Of a DNA stretch of 64,000 nucleotides, positions 18,112 through 26,250 are shown in pieces. Both the position numbers and the translations under genes were made by a program. A model generated the notes under the pieces. The model made no database searches, had not been told where the DNA came from, and saw only the letters and a list, made by a program, of their open reading frames with translations. The stretch is from Roseococcus sp. SYP-B2431 (GTDB lineage: Bacteria; Pseudomonadota; Alphaproteobacteria; Acetobacterales; Acetobacteraceae): contig NZ_SJXD01000022.1 in NCBI RefSeq assembly GCF_004336745.1, forward strand, positions 372,001 to 436,000, written 5' to 3'. Numbering within the stretch: the first letter of the stretch is position 1; each line of letters opens with the position of its first letter.

Positions 18112-19346
18112 GCCTCCCCCAGCTGCAATCGGCGCTTGGCCTCGTATTGCTGTGCCTGCTGTGCTGGGTCCTGGGCGGCTGCAAGCGGCATGTCTCCTGG
18201 CGCGCTGTCATCGGCGGGCTCGTCGGCACCATCGGCCTGGCCGCGCTGCTGCTGAACATTCCGCCGCTGCGCGCCGCCTTTTCCTATTTCGGCCGCGCGG
18301 TGGACGCGCTGGCGCGCGCGACCCAGGCCGGCACCTCCCTGGTCTTCGGCTATCTCGGCGGCGCGCCGCTGCCCTATGCCGAGACGGCGCCGGGCGCCAG
18401 CTTCATCCTTTTCTTCCAGGCGCTGCCGATCCTGCTGCTGGTCGGCGCGCTCTCCGCGCTGCTCTACCACTGGCGCGTGCTGCCCTTCGTGGTGCGCATC
18501 CTGGCGATCGCGCTGCGGCGTTGCCTTGGCCTCGGCGGCGCGGCCGGCTTCTCCGTCGCGGCGAACGTCTTCGTCGGCATGGTGGAGGCGCCGCTGCTCA
18601 TCCGCCCCTGGCTGAGCCGCCTCACCCGCTCCGAGCTTTTCGTCGTCATGGTCGCGGGCCTCGCGACCATCTCCGGCAACATGCTGGTGGTCTATGCGCT
18701 GCTGATTTCCTCCCTCGTGCCGGATGCGGCGGGGCAGCTGCTCACGGCATCGCTGATGGGCGCGCCGGCGGCCGTCCTGGCCGCGCAGCTCATGATCCCC
18801 TCCACCGGCATCACCGAGGGCGAGGCCGAAGCGCCACGCCTCTATTCCAGCAGCATGGAGGCGCTGGTCCAGGGCACCTCCGACGGACTGCAGCTGCTGC
18901 TGGGCATCATGGCCGCGCTGGTGGTCTTCGTGGCGCTGGTGGCGCTGGGCAACGAGATCGTCCAGCCCATCCTGGGCATCACGCTGCAGCAGATCGCCGG
19001 CTGGGTCCTCTGGCCGCTGGCCTGGGCCATGGGCACGCCGGCCGCCGAGGCGCAGGTCGTGGGCCAGTCGCTCGGCATCAAGCTCGTGATCAACGAGTTC
19101 GTCGCCTATCTCGACTTCGCGCGCAGCAGCGGCGAGGCGCTGTCGCCGCGGACACGGCTGATCCTGTCCTACGCGCTCTGCGGCTTCGCCAATTTCGGCT
19201 CCGTCGGGATCATGCTGGGCGGCATGTGCACCATGTGCCCGGAGCGCCGCGCGGAGATCGTCTCCCTCGGCCTGCCGGCGCTGGCGGCGGGGACCATCGC
19301 CTGCTGCATGCTCGGCGCGGCGGTCGGGGTGCTGACGCCGCCCTAA
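18108..19346 (+). CDS. Concentrative nucleoside transporter (NupC/CNT family)
   Basis: 412-residue inner-membrane symporter for nucleosides. Typical CNT features: 'GASFILFFQALPILLLVGALSALLYH', 'SVAANVFVGMVEAPLLIRP', 'MVAGLATISGNMLVVYA', the ligand-binding 'INEFVAYLDF' and 'LCGFANFGSVGIMLGGM'. Around ten hydrophobic segments are seen. The start is a GTG (18108) overlapping the rmuC stop. Substrate range (pyrimidine or broad) cannot be read from the sequence. Confidence 0.92.
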   Translation: MSLPQLQSALGLVLLCLLCWVLGGCKRHVSWRAVIGGLVGTIGLAALLLNIPPLRAAFSYFGRAVDALARATQAGTSLVFGYLGGAPLPYAETAPGASFILFFQALPILLLVGALSALLYHWRVLPFVVRILAIALRRCLGLGGAAGFSVAANVFVGMVEAPLLIRPWLSRLTRSELFVVMVAGLATISGNMLVVYALLISSLVPDAAGQLLTASLMGAPAAVLAAQLMIPSTGITEGEAEAPRLYSSSMEALVQGTSDGLQLLLGIMAALVVFVALVALGNEIVQPILGITLQQIAGWVLWPLAWAMGTPAAEAQVVGQSLGIKLVINEFVAYLDFARSSGEALSPRTRLILSYALCGFANFGSVGIMLGGMCTMCPERRAEIVSLGLPALAAGTIACCMLGAAVGVLTPP

Positions 19347-19383
19347 CCCCGGGATACGCTGCCGGCAACAACCGGAGCGTGCC

Positions 19384-20712
19384 ATGTCCAACCTCGTCCA
19401 TCGCAGCCTCATGACCGATCCGCCCATCGCCGTTTCCGGCAAGGGGATCTGGCTGCGCGAGGCGTCGGGCCACGAGGTGATCGACGGCTCCGGAGGCGCC
19501 GCCGTCGCCTGCCTCGGCCATGGCCATCCGCATGTGCTGGCCGCCATGCGCGCGCAGCTGGAGAAGCTGACCTACGCCCACACGGCCCTCTTCTCCTGCG
19601 AGAGCGCGGAAAAGCTCGCGGACATGCTGGTCGGCCACGCGCCGGGCGGGCTGACGCATGCCTATTTCATCTCCTCCGGCAGCGAGGGGATGGAAGCCGC
19701 GATCAAGATGGCGCGGCAGTATTTCGTCGAGATCGGCCAGCCGCAGCGCAAGCACTACATCGCGCGTAAGCAGAGCTATCACGGCAACACGCTCGGCGCG
19801 CTCTCGGCCGGCGGCAACGCCATGCGCCGCGCACCCTATGCGCCGATCCTGAGCCCCGCTTTCAGCCACGTCTCGGCCTGCTACGCCTATCGCGACCGCG
19901 CCGACCACGAGAGCGACGCCGACTACGTCCAGCGCCTGGCCGACGAGCTGGAAGCGGAGTTCCAGCGCCTCGGCCCTGACAACGTCATCGCCTTCTGCGC
20001 CGAGACGGTGGTGGGCGCCACGCTCGGCTGCGTCGCCGCCCTGCCCGGCTACTTCCCCGCCATGCGCGCCGTCTGCGACCGGCACGGCGCGCTGATGATC
20101 CTCGACGAGGTGATGTCCGGCATGGGCCGCTGCGGCACCATGCATACCTGGGAGCAGGAGGGCATCGTCCCCGACATCCAGGTGATCGCAAAGGGCCTCG
20201 GCGGCGGCTACCAGCCGATCGGCGGCATCCTGGCCCAGGGCAAGGTCATCTCCGCCATCCGCGACGGGTCGGGCGGCTTCATGCACGGCCACACCTACCA
20301 GGCGCATCCCATGGCCTGCGCCGCGGCCCTCGCCGTGCAGGAGGTCATCGCCAGGGACGGCCTGCTCGGCAATGTCCAGGCAATGGGCGCGCTGCTGGAG
20401 CAGCGGCTGACCGAGCGCCTGGGCAACCACCGCAACATCGGCGACATCCGCGGCCGCGGGCTCTTCTGGGCCATCGAACTGGTGCAGGACCGCGGCACCA
20501 AGGCCGTCTTCGACCCCAAGCTCAAGATGAACGAGCGGGTGAAGAAGGAGGCCTATGCGCGCGGCCTCGGCTGCTACCCGATGGGCGGCACGATCGACGG
20601 GCTGCAGGGCGACCACGTGATCCTCGCGCCGCCCTATACCGTCACCGCCGGGGAGGTGGAGATGATCGTCGAGCGTTTCGGCGATGCGGTAGAGGCCGCG
20701 CTGGCCGGCTGA
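19384..20712 (+). CDS. Class III aminotransferase (omega-transaminase type)
   Basis: 442-residue PLP-dependent fold-type I enzyme. PLP lysine in 'DIQVIAKGLGGGYQPIGG', phosphate loop in 'YFISSGSEGMEAAIKMARQY', the PLP-ring aspartate in 'LMILDEVMSGMGRCGTMH', and 'FMHGHTYQAHPMACAAAL' typical of beta-alanine/4-aminobutyrate-type enzymes. A GGAG ribosome site precedes the ATG. It stands alone; the amine donor is unknown. It abuts the convergent recR gene with a 1-nt gap. Confidence 0.92.
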   Translation: MSNLVHRSLMTDPPIAVSGKGIWLREASGHEVIDGSGGAAVACLGHGHPHVLAAMRAQLEKLTYAHTALFSCESAEKLADMLVGHAPGGLTHAYFISSGSEGMEAAIKMARQYFVEIGQPQRKHYIARKQSYHGNTLGALSAGGNAMRRAPYAPILSPAFSHVSACYAYRDRADHESDADYVQRLADELEAEFQRLGPDNVIAFCAETVVGATLGCVAALPGYFPAMRAVCDRHGALMILDEVMSGMGRCGTMHTWEQEGIVPDIQVIAKGLGGGYQPIGGILAQGKVISAIRDGSGGFMHGHTYQAHPMACAAALAVQEVIARDGLLGNVQAMGALLEQRLTERLGNHRNIGDIRGRGLFWAIELVQDRGTKAVFDPKLKMNERVKKEAYARGLGCYPMGGTIDGLQGDHVILAPPYTVTAGEVEMIVERFGDAVEAALAG

Positions 20713-20713
20713 T

Positions 20714-21298
20714 TCAGCGCCGCGCCTTGAAGGCGGCGGCCAGAGTGCCGTCGTCCAGCACGTCGAGGGCGCCGCCCATGGGCACCCCCTGCGCCAGGCG
20801 CGTCACCGGCACTTTCGTGGATTCCAACCGCTCGGCCAGGTAATGCGCCGTGCTCGCGCCCTCCACGGTCGCGGGCAGCGCCAGGATGATCTCGCGGGCC
20901 CCCGCCGCGCGGGTCAGCAGTCGCGGAATCGCCAGCTCGTCCGGCCCCACGCCGCCCAGCGCCGAAAGCGTGCCGCCCAGCACGTGATAGGCCCCGTGAT
21001 GCGCCTGCGCGCGCTCCAGCGCCCAGAGCTCGGCCACGCCTTCCACCACGCAGATCAGCCCCTGGTCGCGCTGGTTGTCCGAGCAGATGTGGCAGGGGTT
21101 GGCGGCGTCCAGATTGCCGCAGTTGGAACAAGGCTTCACCGCCGCCGCCGCGGCGCGCATCGCATCGGCCAGCGGCAGCATGCGGCTCTCCGGCTCCATC
21201 AGCATCCGCAGGGCCGCGCGCCGCGCGCTGCGCCGGCCGAGGCCGGGCAGCTTGGCCAGCAGCGCGATCAGATGCTCGACGGGGTCGTTGGGCCGCAT
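20714..21298 (-). CDS. recR: Recombination mediator RecR
   Basis: 194 residues; the RecFOR-pathway clamp that helps RecA load onto gapped DNA. N-terminal helix-hairpin-helix ('LLAKLPGLGRRSARRAAL'), C4 zinc finger 'CSNCGNLDAANPCHIC', then a Toprim domain ('GLICVVEGVAELWALE' with the acidic Glu, 'ILALPATVEG') and the closing 'TRLAQGVPMGGALDVLDDGT'. Third gene of the dnaX-ybaB-recR unit, 16 nt after ybaB. Confidence 0.96.
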   Translation of the reverse strand: MRPNDPVEHLIALLAKLPGLGRRSARRAALRMLMEPESRMLPLADAMRAAAAAVKPCSNCGNLDAANPCHICSDNQRDQGLICVVEGVAELWALERAQAHHGAYHVLGGTLSALGGVGPDELAIPRLLTRAAGAREIILALPATVEGASTAHYLAERLESTKVPVTRLAQGVPMGGALDVLDDGTLAAAFKARR

Positions 21299-21314
21299 CG
21301 CCGCAAGGGACCGA

Positions 21315-21638
21315 TCAGAAGGGCAGCTTCAGCCCCGGCGGGAGGGACATGCCGGCCGTGGCCTTCTGCATCTCCTCGGCCATCGTGGCCTCGACCTTCT
21401 GCTTCGCGTCGGCATGCGCGGCGACGATGAGGTCCTCCAGCACCTCGCGATCGTCGGCGGTCATCAGCGAGGGGTCGATGGAGATGCGCCGCAGGTCGCC
21501 CTTGCCGGTCAGGCGGACCTTCACCATCCCGGCGCCGGCCTGGCCCTCGACCTCGGTGGATTCGAGCTTGGCCTGCATCTCCGCCATCTTGGTCTGCATC
21601 TGCTGGGCCTGCTTCAGCATATTGCCGAGATTCTTCAA
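21315..21638 (-). CDS. YbaB/EbfC family nucleoid-associated protein
   Basis: 107-residue DNA-binding homodimer-type protein. N-terminal coiled helix rich in Met and Gln ('[20 protein letters not shown]') and the conserved '[15 protein letters not shown]' and '[14 protein letters not shown]' blocks, ending '[11 protein letters not shown]'. It directly follows dnaX with no gap and precedes recR, the usual order. Confidence 0.95.
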   Translation of the reverse strand: MKNLGNMLKQAQQMQTKMAEMQAKLESTEVEGQAGAGMVKVRLTGKGDLRRISIDPSLMTADDREVLEDLIVAAHADAKQKVEATMAEEMQKATAGMSLPPGLKLPF

Positions 21639-23558
21639 TCAATCCTCCTCTGGGATATCGGGGTCGAAGCCCGCCGGCTCGGCGTCGGGCGGCGCGAAGT
21701 CCGGAAGATCCGGCTCCTCCTGCGCCTGGACCGGCAGCAGCCCGTAGGCGTCGACATTCTCGTCGCGCACGGCATCGAGCGTGGCGCCGGGGAACTCCTG
21801 CAGGATCATCTGCACGAGCGGATGGTTCAGCGCGCTGGTCCGCCGATCGGTCTCGGCACTGCGCGACTGCTCGGCGAGAGTCGGCTCGCCCCCGGCATTG
21901 GAGAGCGCGATCGTCCAGCGCTCGCCGGTCTTCGCCTCCAGCATGGCGGCGAGCTGCGCGCCGAGGTCGCGCGGCGCCTGGGGCCGGACCCGGATCTCGA
22001 CCTGCCGGGGCGCCACGCGCACGGGATGAACGTCGTGCAGGAGATGCGCGTGCAGCAGCGCATGCGAACCGGAGGCCAGCGCCACGACCTCGCGCCAGGC
22101 CGTGGGCTGCGGGAGGGCCTCGACGAGGGGCGCCGGCTCGGCGGCCATGATCGCCCCCCCGCCCGCCATCGCGCGAAGGCCGCCCCCATTCGGTGCCGGG
22201 CCGGGCGAGCCGGAGGCGACGGAGCCACCGGATTCCAGCCGCTTCAGGATATCGCCCGGCGTGGGCATCTCGGCGACATGGGCCAGGCGGATCAGCACCA
22301 TCTCGGCCGCGGCGCGGCGATCGGGCGCGGCCAGCACCTCCTCAATGCCCTTGAGGAGCATCTGCCAGGCGCGCGTGAGCATGGGCACGGACAGCTTCTG
22401 CGCCAGGGCCGCGCCGCGGACGCGCTCGGTCTCGGGGATGCCGGCATCCTCGCGCAGCGCGGGGATCGCCGCGAAGCGCGTCAGCATGTGCACCTGCTCC
22501 AGCAGGTCGTTCATGATGGTCGCGGGGTCCGCGCCGCGCTCATGCGCCTCGTCCATGCGGCGCAGCGCGGTCGGCAGGTCGGCCGAGAGCACCGCATCCA
22601 GCACGTCGAAAACCAGGGCCCGGTCGGCGAGGCCCAGCATGTCGCGCACGCTCTCGGCTGCCACGCCGCCGCCCTCGCCCGCCAGCGCGATCGCCTGGTC
22701 GAGCAGCGACAGCCCGTCGCGCACCGAGCCGTCGGCGGCGCGGGCCAGCATGGCCAGCGCGCCCTCCTCGATCTCGGCGCCCTCCTGGCCGGCAATTCCC
22801 CGGAAATGCGTGCGCAGCCGCTCCTCCGGCACGCGCTTGAGGGAAAACACCTGGCAGCGGCTGCGGATGGTGATGGGCACCTTCCTCAGCTCGGTCGTGG
22901 CCAGGATGAAGGTGATGCTGGGCGGCGGCTCCTCGAGCGACTTGAGCAGGGCGTTGAAGGCCTGCTCCGTCAGCATGTGGACCTCGTCCAGGATGAAGAC
23001 CTTCTGGCGCCCCTGGGCCGGGCGGAACCGGAGCGCCTCGCGCAGCTCGCGCACATCGTCGATGCCGCGATTGGAGGCGGCGTCCATCTCGATCACGTCG
23101 GGGTGGCGGTCGGCGAGGATGGCCGCGCATTCGGGGCAGGCGCCGCAGGGATCGGCCGTCGGCCCGCCATTACCGTCCACGCCGATGCAGTTGAGCGCGC
23201 GGGCGATGATGCGCGCCGTGGTCGTCTTGCCCACGCCGCGCACGCCGGTCAGCAGGAAGGCGTGGTGCACCCGGCCGCGCGCGAAGGCGTTGCGCAGGGT
23301 GCGGACCAGTGCCTCCTGCCCGATCAGGTCGTCGAAATTCTGCGGGCGGTACTTTCTCGCCAGCACCCGATAGGGCGTCGGCTTGGCCGCGACCGGCACG
23401 GCCACCGGCGCCACGGCCGGACCGGGCCCGACGCCGACAGGGTCCACCGCCGGCTCGTCGAATCCGAAAAGGCCCGGCCCCTCGGGCGGAGGCGGCTCGG
23501 GGATACCCTCCTCGAGGACCCCCTCGGGGCCGATGTCGCCGATCAGATCGCTGGGCAT
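21639..23558 (-). CDS. dnaX: DNA polymerase III subunit gamma/tau
   Basis: 639 residues; the ATPase of the replicative clamp loader. Residues 1-60 are a Pro/Glu-rich leader; the AAA+ module has Walker A 'GVRGVGKTTTARIIARAL', the zinc site C...'CGACPEC', 'VFILDEVHML' and sensor region 'ATTELRKVPITIRSRC'. The C-terminal half is tau-specific. The ATG at 23558 is chosen because upstream in-frame sequence runs through the SRP RNA gene. I see no A-run slippage signal typical of E. coli dnaX, so a short gamma form is not predicted. Confidence 0.95.
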   Translation of the reverse strand: MPSDLIGDIGPEGVLEEGIPEPPPPEGPGLFGFDEPAVDPVGVGPGPAVAPVAVPVAAKPTPYRVLARKYRPQNFDDLIGQEALVRTLRNAFARGRVHHAFLLTGVRGVGKTTTARIIARALNCIGVDGNGGPTADPCGACPECAAILADRHPDVIEMDAASNRGIDDVRELREALRFRPAQGRQKVFILDEVHMLTEQAFNALLKSLEEPPPSITFILATTELRKVPITIRSRCQVFSLKRVPEERLRTHFRGIAGQEGAEIEEGALAMLARAADGSVRDGLSLLDQAIALAGEGGGVAAESVRDMLGLADRALVFDVLDAVLSADLPTALRRMDEAHERGADPATIMNDLLEQVHMLTRFAAIPALREDAGIPETERVRGAALAQKLSVPMLTRAWQMLLKGIEEVLAAPDRRAAAEMVLIRLAHVAEMPTPGDILKRLESGGSVASGSPGPAPNGGGLRAMAGGGAIMAAEPAPLVEALPQPTAWREVVALASGSHALLHAHLLHDVHPVRVAPRQVEIRVRPQAPRDLGAQLAAMLEAKTGERWTIALSNAGGEPTLAEQSRSAETDRRTSALNHPLVQMILQEFPGATLDAVRDENVDAYGLLPVQAQEEPDLPDFAPPDAEPAGFDPDIPEED

Positions 23559-23585
23559 CGTCCGCGCCAAGGAGAAGCACAAGGT

Positions 23586-23679
23586 GGAAGGCCGACATCG
23601 ACCCGGGCAAGAACCCGTTACGGCTGCTTCCTTCCGGACCTGACCGGGTTGGCGAGGAGCCCGTCCGCGCCGACCTTCC
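23586..23679 (-). ncRNA. ffs: Signal recognition particle RNA (4.5S-type)
   Basis: The minus strand carries the universally conserved SRP apical core GGTCAGGTCCGGAAGGAAGC followed by AGCC, read from + positions about 23647 down to 23620. The flanks GGAAGGTCGGC (23679-23669) and GTCGGCCTTCC (23596-23586) can pair and close a rod of about 94 nt, the usual small bacterial form. It lies immediately upstream of dnaX on the same strand, the classic alphaproteobacterial position. Ends are set from the outer stem and may be off by a few bases. Confidence 0.93.
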
Positions 23680-23743
23680 GGGAGTGCATATAGCACGCCC
23701 CCCGCGCCGTTGCATGGGGGGGTTGGGATCATCCGCCCTCCGC

Positions 23744-23880
23744 GCCAGGCGAATGGCTCCGGATCCGGGAGGTTTCCGCCCCGGCGGGCTTCCGGCTCCG
23801 CCAATCCGCCATAGGAGGCCCATCCGCCGGAGGAAGCGAAAGGCACGGCCGTCCGGCGGAAACCTTCCCGGAAGCCTGGC
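23744..23880. repeat. Long imperfect inverted repeat upstream of ffs
   Basis: Left arm: GCCAGGC (23744-23750) and CCGGGAGGTTTCCGCC (23765-23780). Right arm: GGCGGAAACCTTCCCGG (23855-23871) and GCCTGGC (23874-23880). Inner sequence also pairs (CTTCCGG near 23790 with CCGGAGGAAG near 23828-23837). It fills the gap between ffs and the small membrane-peptide gene. It may be a dispersed extragenic element or a transcript end structure; no T-run is present. Confidence 0.5.
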
Positions 23881-23891
23881 GTTGCTCCGGC

Positions 23892-24032
23892 ATGAGCGAT
23901 CACAAGCCCGCCCTCACCGCGACCGAGGCCCGACAGGGGCAGCCCGTGAACATGACCCGCTGGGTCCTGATCGGCGGGTTGTGCCTGGTGATCCCGGCCT
24001 TCGCCCTCGCCTGGTACTTCCTCGCCCCCTGA
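23892..24032 (+). CDS. Small single-pass membrane protein, 46 residues
   Basis: Short frame MSDHKPALTATEARQGQPVN followed by one strong hydrophobic helix (about residues 21-43, with WVLIGGLCLVIPAFALAWYF) and a stop. It has a hydrophilic N-terminus, one helix and almost no tail, the pattern of small bacterial membrane peptides. The ATG follows a GC-rich inverted repeat; a weak GCTCCGG is all there is for a ribosome site. It lies 45 nt before nudC. Function unknown; it may be missed by automatic annotation. Confidence 0.6.
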   Translation: MSDHKPALTATEARQGQPVNMTRWVLIGGLCLVIPAFALAWYFLAP

Positions 24033-24057
24033 GACCCCTCAGTTGGCGGGCAAGGCG

Positions 24058-24083
24058 GAGCATGGCAGGTTGCTGCCATGCTC
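24058..24083 (+). promoter_or_regulatory. Perfect hairpin at the nudC start codon
   Basis: GAGCATGGCAG-GTTG-CTGCCATGCTC: an 11-bp perfect stem with a 4-nt loop. Two candidate nudC start codons are at 24078 (inside the right arm) and 24084 (the next base after the stem). The only nearby ribosome-site-like AGG is in the left arm and loop. The structure could hide the start region (translation control) or end transcripts from the small gene upstream; no U-run follows, so I favour the former. Confidence 0.45.
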
Positions 24084-25001
24084 ATGATCCCTGCCAGCCG
24101 CGAGAACGTCTACACCGGGAGCCCGCTCGACCGGCTCTCGGGCAAGCGCGACGACGCGGAGTTCATCGCCGCCCAGCTCGCCGACGACGCGGCGCTCTTC
24201 GTGCCCGTCTGGCGCTCCCGCAGCCTGATGCGCGGCCTGGAGGAGGGCCGCCCCGAGGCCGTGCTGCTCAGCCGCGCGGGCGCCGAGGCCGTCCGCATGG
24301 CCGGCGGCCCCTGGGCCTTCCTCGGCCTGTGGGAGAAGCGCCCGGTCTTCGCGGTGGACTGCTCCCGCACGGACGATCCGCTGCCCCTCCTGCCGCCCGA
24401 GATGGGGACGTTCAGCGACCTGCGCGGCGTCGCCGGCCTGCTGCCCGAGGGCGAGGCCAGCGTGCTGGCTCATGCCCGCGGCCTCATGCACTGGCGGGTG
24501 AAGCACCTCTTCTGCGGCGTCTGCGGCAACGGGACGGAGCCGCGCAACGCCGGCAATGCCCTGGCCTGCCCGCATTGCGGCGCCCAGCATTTCCCCCGGA
24601 CCGACCCGGCGGTGATCATGCTGGTCGTGCGCGGCGACCATTGCCTGCTCGGCCATTCGCACCGTTTTCCCAATGTAAAGATGTACTCGACGCTGGCCGG
24701 CTTCGTGGAGCCGGGCGAGAGCCTGGAGGAGGCAGTTCGCCGCGAGGTGATGGAGGAATCCGGCATCTCCGTGGGCCTCGTGCGCTATCATTCGTCGCAG
24801 CCCTGGCCCTTCCCGGCCTCCATCATGCTCGGCTTCTACGGCGAGGGGCTGACCGAGCAGATCGTCATCGATCCCGAGGAGCTGCAGGATGCCCGCTGGT
24901 TCAGCCGGGCCGAGCTGCGCGACCCGGCCGCCAATGGCTTCGCCCTGCCCCGGGTGGATTCCATCGCGCGGCGCCTGATCGAGGACTGGCTCGCGGCATG
25001 A
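24078..25001 (+). CDS. nudC: NAD(+) diphosphatase / NAD-decapping Nudix hydrolase NudC
   Basis: 307 residues. Zinc ribbon 'CGVCGNGTEPRNAGNALACPHC', catalytic domain 'FPRTDPAVIMLVV', Nudix box 'GFVEPGESLEEAVRREVMEESG' (positions 24701 on) and the NudC-specific 'SSQPWPFPASIMLGF' just after it. It splits NAD(H) and removes NAD caps from RNA. The start is 24078 or the in-frame ATG 24084, both at a hairpin. It overlaps the next lipoprotein gene by 4 nt. Confidence 0.95.
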   Translation: MLMIPASRENVYTGSPLDRLSGKRDDAEFIAAQLADDAALFVPVWRSRSLMRGLEEGRPEAVLLSRAGAEAVRMAGGPWAFLGLWEKRPVFAVDCSRTDDPLPLLPPEMGTFSDLRGVAGLLPEGEASVLAHARGLMHWRVKHLFCGVCGNGTEPRNAGNALACPHCGAQHFPRTDPAVIMLVVRGDHCLLGHSHRFPNVKMYSTLAGFVEPGESLEEAVRREVMEESGISVGLVRYHSSQPWPFPASIMLGFYGEGLTEQIVIDPEELQDARWFSRAELRDPAANGFALPRVDSIARRLIEDWLAA

Positions 25002-25288
25002 AGCGCTTTCTCCCCGCCCCCATGCTCGCTTTCGCCCTCGCCGGCTGCACCGGCCTCGTGCCCATCACCGCGCCGCCCGTCATGACGGACGACCAGTGCC
25101 GCGCCGAGGCGACGAGCTCCCGTGACGTCCGCATCGTCTCGCGCGAGGCGAATTTCGAGAATTACGCCAATATGCGGCAGGTCCAGTCGGATCGGAACGT
25201 GGCGCTGCGCGAGGCTTACGACAATTGCCTCCGGGCCCATGGCCGGCCCGTCGGCGGCGGCGTGGAACCGGTGCGCCGGATCGATTAG
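24998..25288 (+). CDS. Small lipoprotein of unknown function
   Basis: 96 residues. The signal peptide MKRFLPAPMLAFALAGC ends in a lipobox (LAGC), so Cys17 should be lipidated and the protein held at the outer or inner membrane. The mature part is hydrophilic with a 'DDQCRAEATSS' segment and two more cysteines (one in 'AYDNCLRAHGRP'), which could form a disulfide. The ATG overlaps the nudC stop (ATGA). I do not recognise the family. Confidence 0.75.
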   Translation: MKRFLPAPMLAFALAGCTGLVPITAPPVMTDDQCRAEATSSRDVRIVSREANFENYANMRQVQSDRNVALREAYDNCLRAHGRPVGGGVEPVRRID

Positions 25289-25348
25289 GCTTCGGCCCCT
25301 GGTGAAAAACCTGCGCCGCGCCATCTCACAGGCGCGGAGGAGCGCCCC

Positions 25349-26227
25349 ATGACCCAGCCGGCGAACAATCAGACGGCGAAGAACCAGTTCGGCGCCGTCC
25401 TGCGGCATCCCTGCACCGCCGCCTCGACCCCCTCCCTCCGCCTCTGGGCGCGCATCGTGGAAGAGGCCGCGGCCCTTGCCTCGGCCGACCGGCTGATGGC
25501 GGGGCCGGTGAGCCGCGCCGTGCTCTCTCACGCCTGCCTCGCCGAGGCGCTGGCCGCGCGCATCGCCACCCGTCTCGGCGACGCCGAGCTGGACGCGGCC
25601 GCCCTGCGCGACGTGGCGCGCGAGGTCTTCCTCGACCGGCCGGAGGTCGTGAATTCCGCGACGGCCGATCTCCTTGCGGTTCAGGACCGCGACCCGGCCT
25701 GCCCGGACCTCCTGACCCCCTTCCTGCATTTCAAGGGCTATCTGGCCCTTCAGGCGCATCGCGTGGCACACGCGCTCTGGCAGGCAGGCCGGCCGCACCT
25801 GGCCCGGCACATCCAGGCGCGGGCCTCGGAGGTCTTCGCCGTCGACATCCACCCCGCGGCCCGCTTCGGCTGCCGGGTGATGCTGGATCATGCGACCGGG
25901 CTGGTCGTGGGCGAGACGGCCTCGGTCGGCGACGACGTGTCGATCCTCCAGGGCGTCACCCTCGGCGGCACGGGCAAGGAGTGCGGCCAGCGCCATCCGC
26001 AGGTGGAGCGCGGCGTGCTGATCGGCGCGGGGGCTCAGATCCTGGGCAATATCCGGGTCGGCGAGGGCGCCAAGGTCGGCGCGGGCAGCGTGGTGCTGGC
26101 CGATGTGGCGCCCTTCACCACCGTGGTGGGCGTGCCGGCGCGGCCGGTCGGGCGGCATCGCGGGTTGCCGGCGCTGACCATGGAGCATGGGCTGCCCGAA
26201 GGCGAGGTTGCGATCACCGGGGACTGA
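25349..26227 (+). CDS. cysE: Serine O-acetyltransferase
   Basis: 292 residues; acetylates serine, the first step to cysteine. An N-terminal helical domain (about 1-160) is followed by left-handed beta-helix hexapeptide repeats with the catalytic 'AVDIHPAARFG' and 'MLDHATGLVVGETASVGDDV' (catalytic Asp and His), then 'ILQGVTLGGTGKECGQRHP'. The C-terminal tail 'PEGEVAITGD' is longer than minimal SATs and lacks the usual terminal Ile that docks into the sulfhydrylase. It stands alone, convergent with pheA. Confidence 0.95.
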   Translation: MTQPANNQTAKNQFGAVLRHPCTAASTPSLRLWARIVEEAAALASADRLMAGPVSRAVLSHACLAEALAARIATRLGDAELDAAALRDVAREVFLDRPEVVNSATADLLAVQDRDPACPDLLTPFLHFKGYLALQAHRVAHALWQAGRPHLARHIQARASEVFAVDIHPAARFGCRVMLDHATGLVVGETASVGDDVSILQGVTLGGTGKECGQRHPQVERGVLIGAGAQILGNIRVGEGAKVGAGSVVLADVAPFTTVVGVPARPVGRHRGLPALTMEHGLPEGEVAITGD

Positions 26228-26250
26228 GCGACTCGCCGCCGGGGCGGACG

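Noticed and set aside
21639-23558. Programmed frameshift in dnaX making a gamma form
   Set aside because: I found no A-rich slippery heptamer in the coding strand.
21075-23693. 872-codon plus-strand open frame
   Set aside because: It is antisense to dnaX, ybaB and part of recR, and runs through the SRP RNA; its His/Gly/Arg-rich composition is typical of antisense frames in GC-rich genes.
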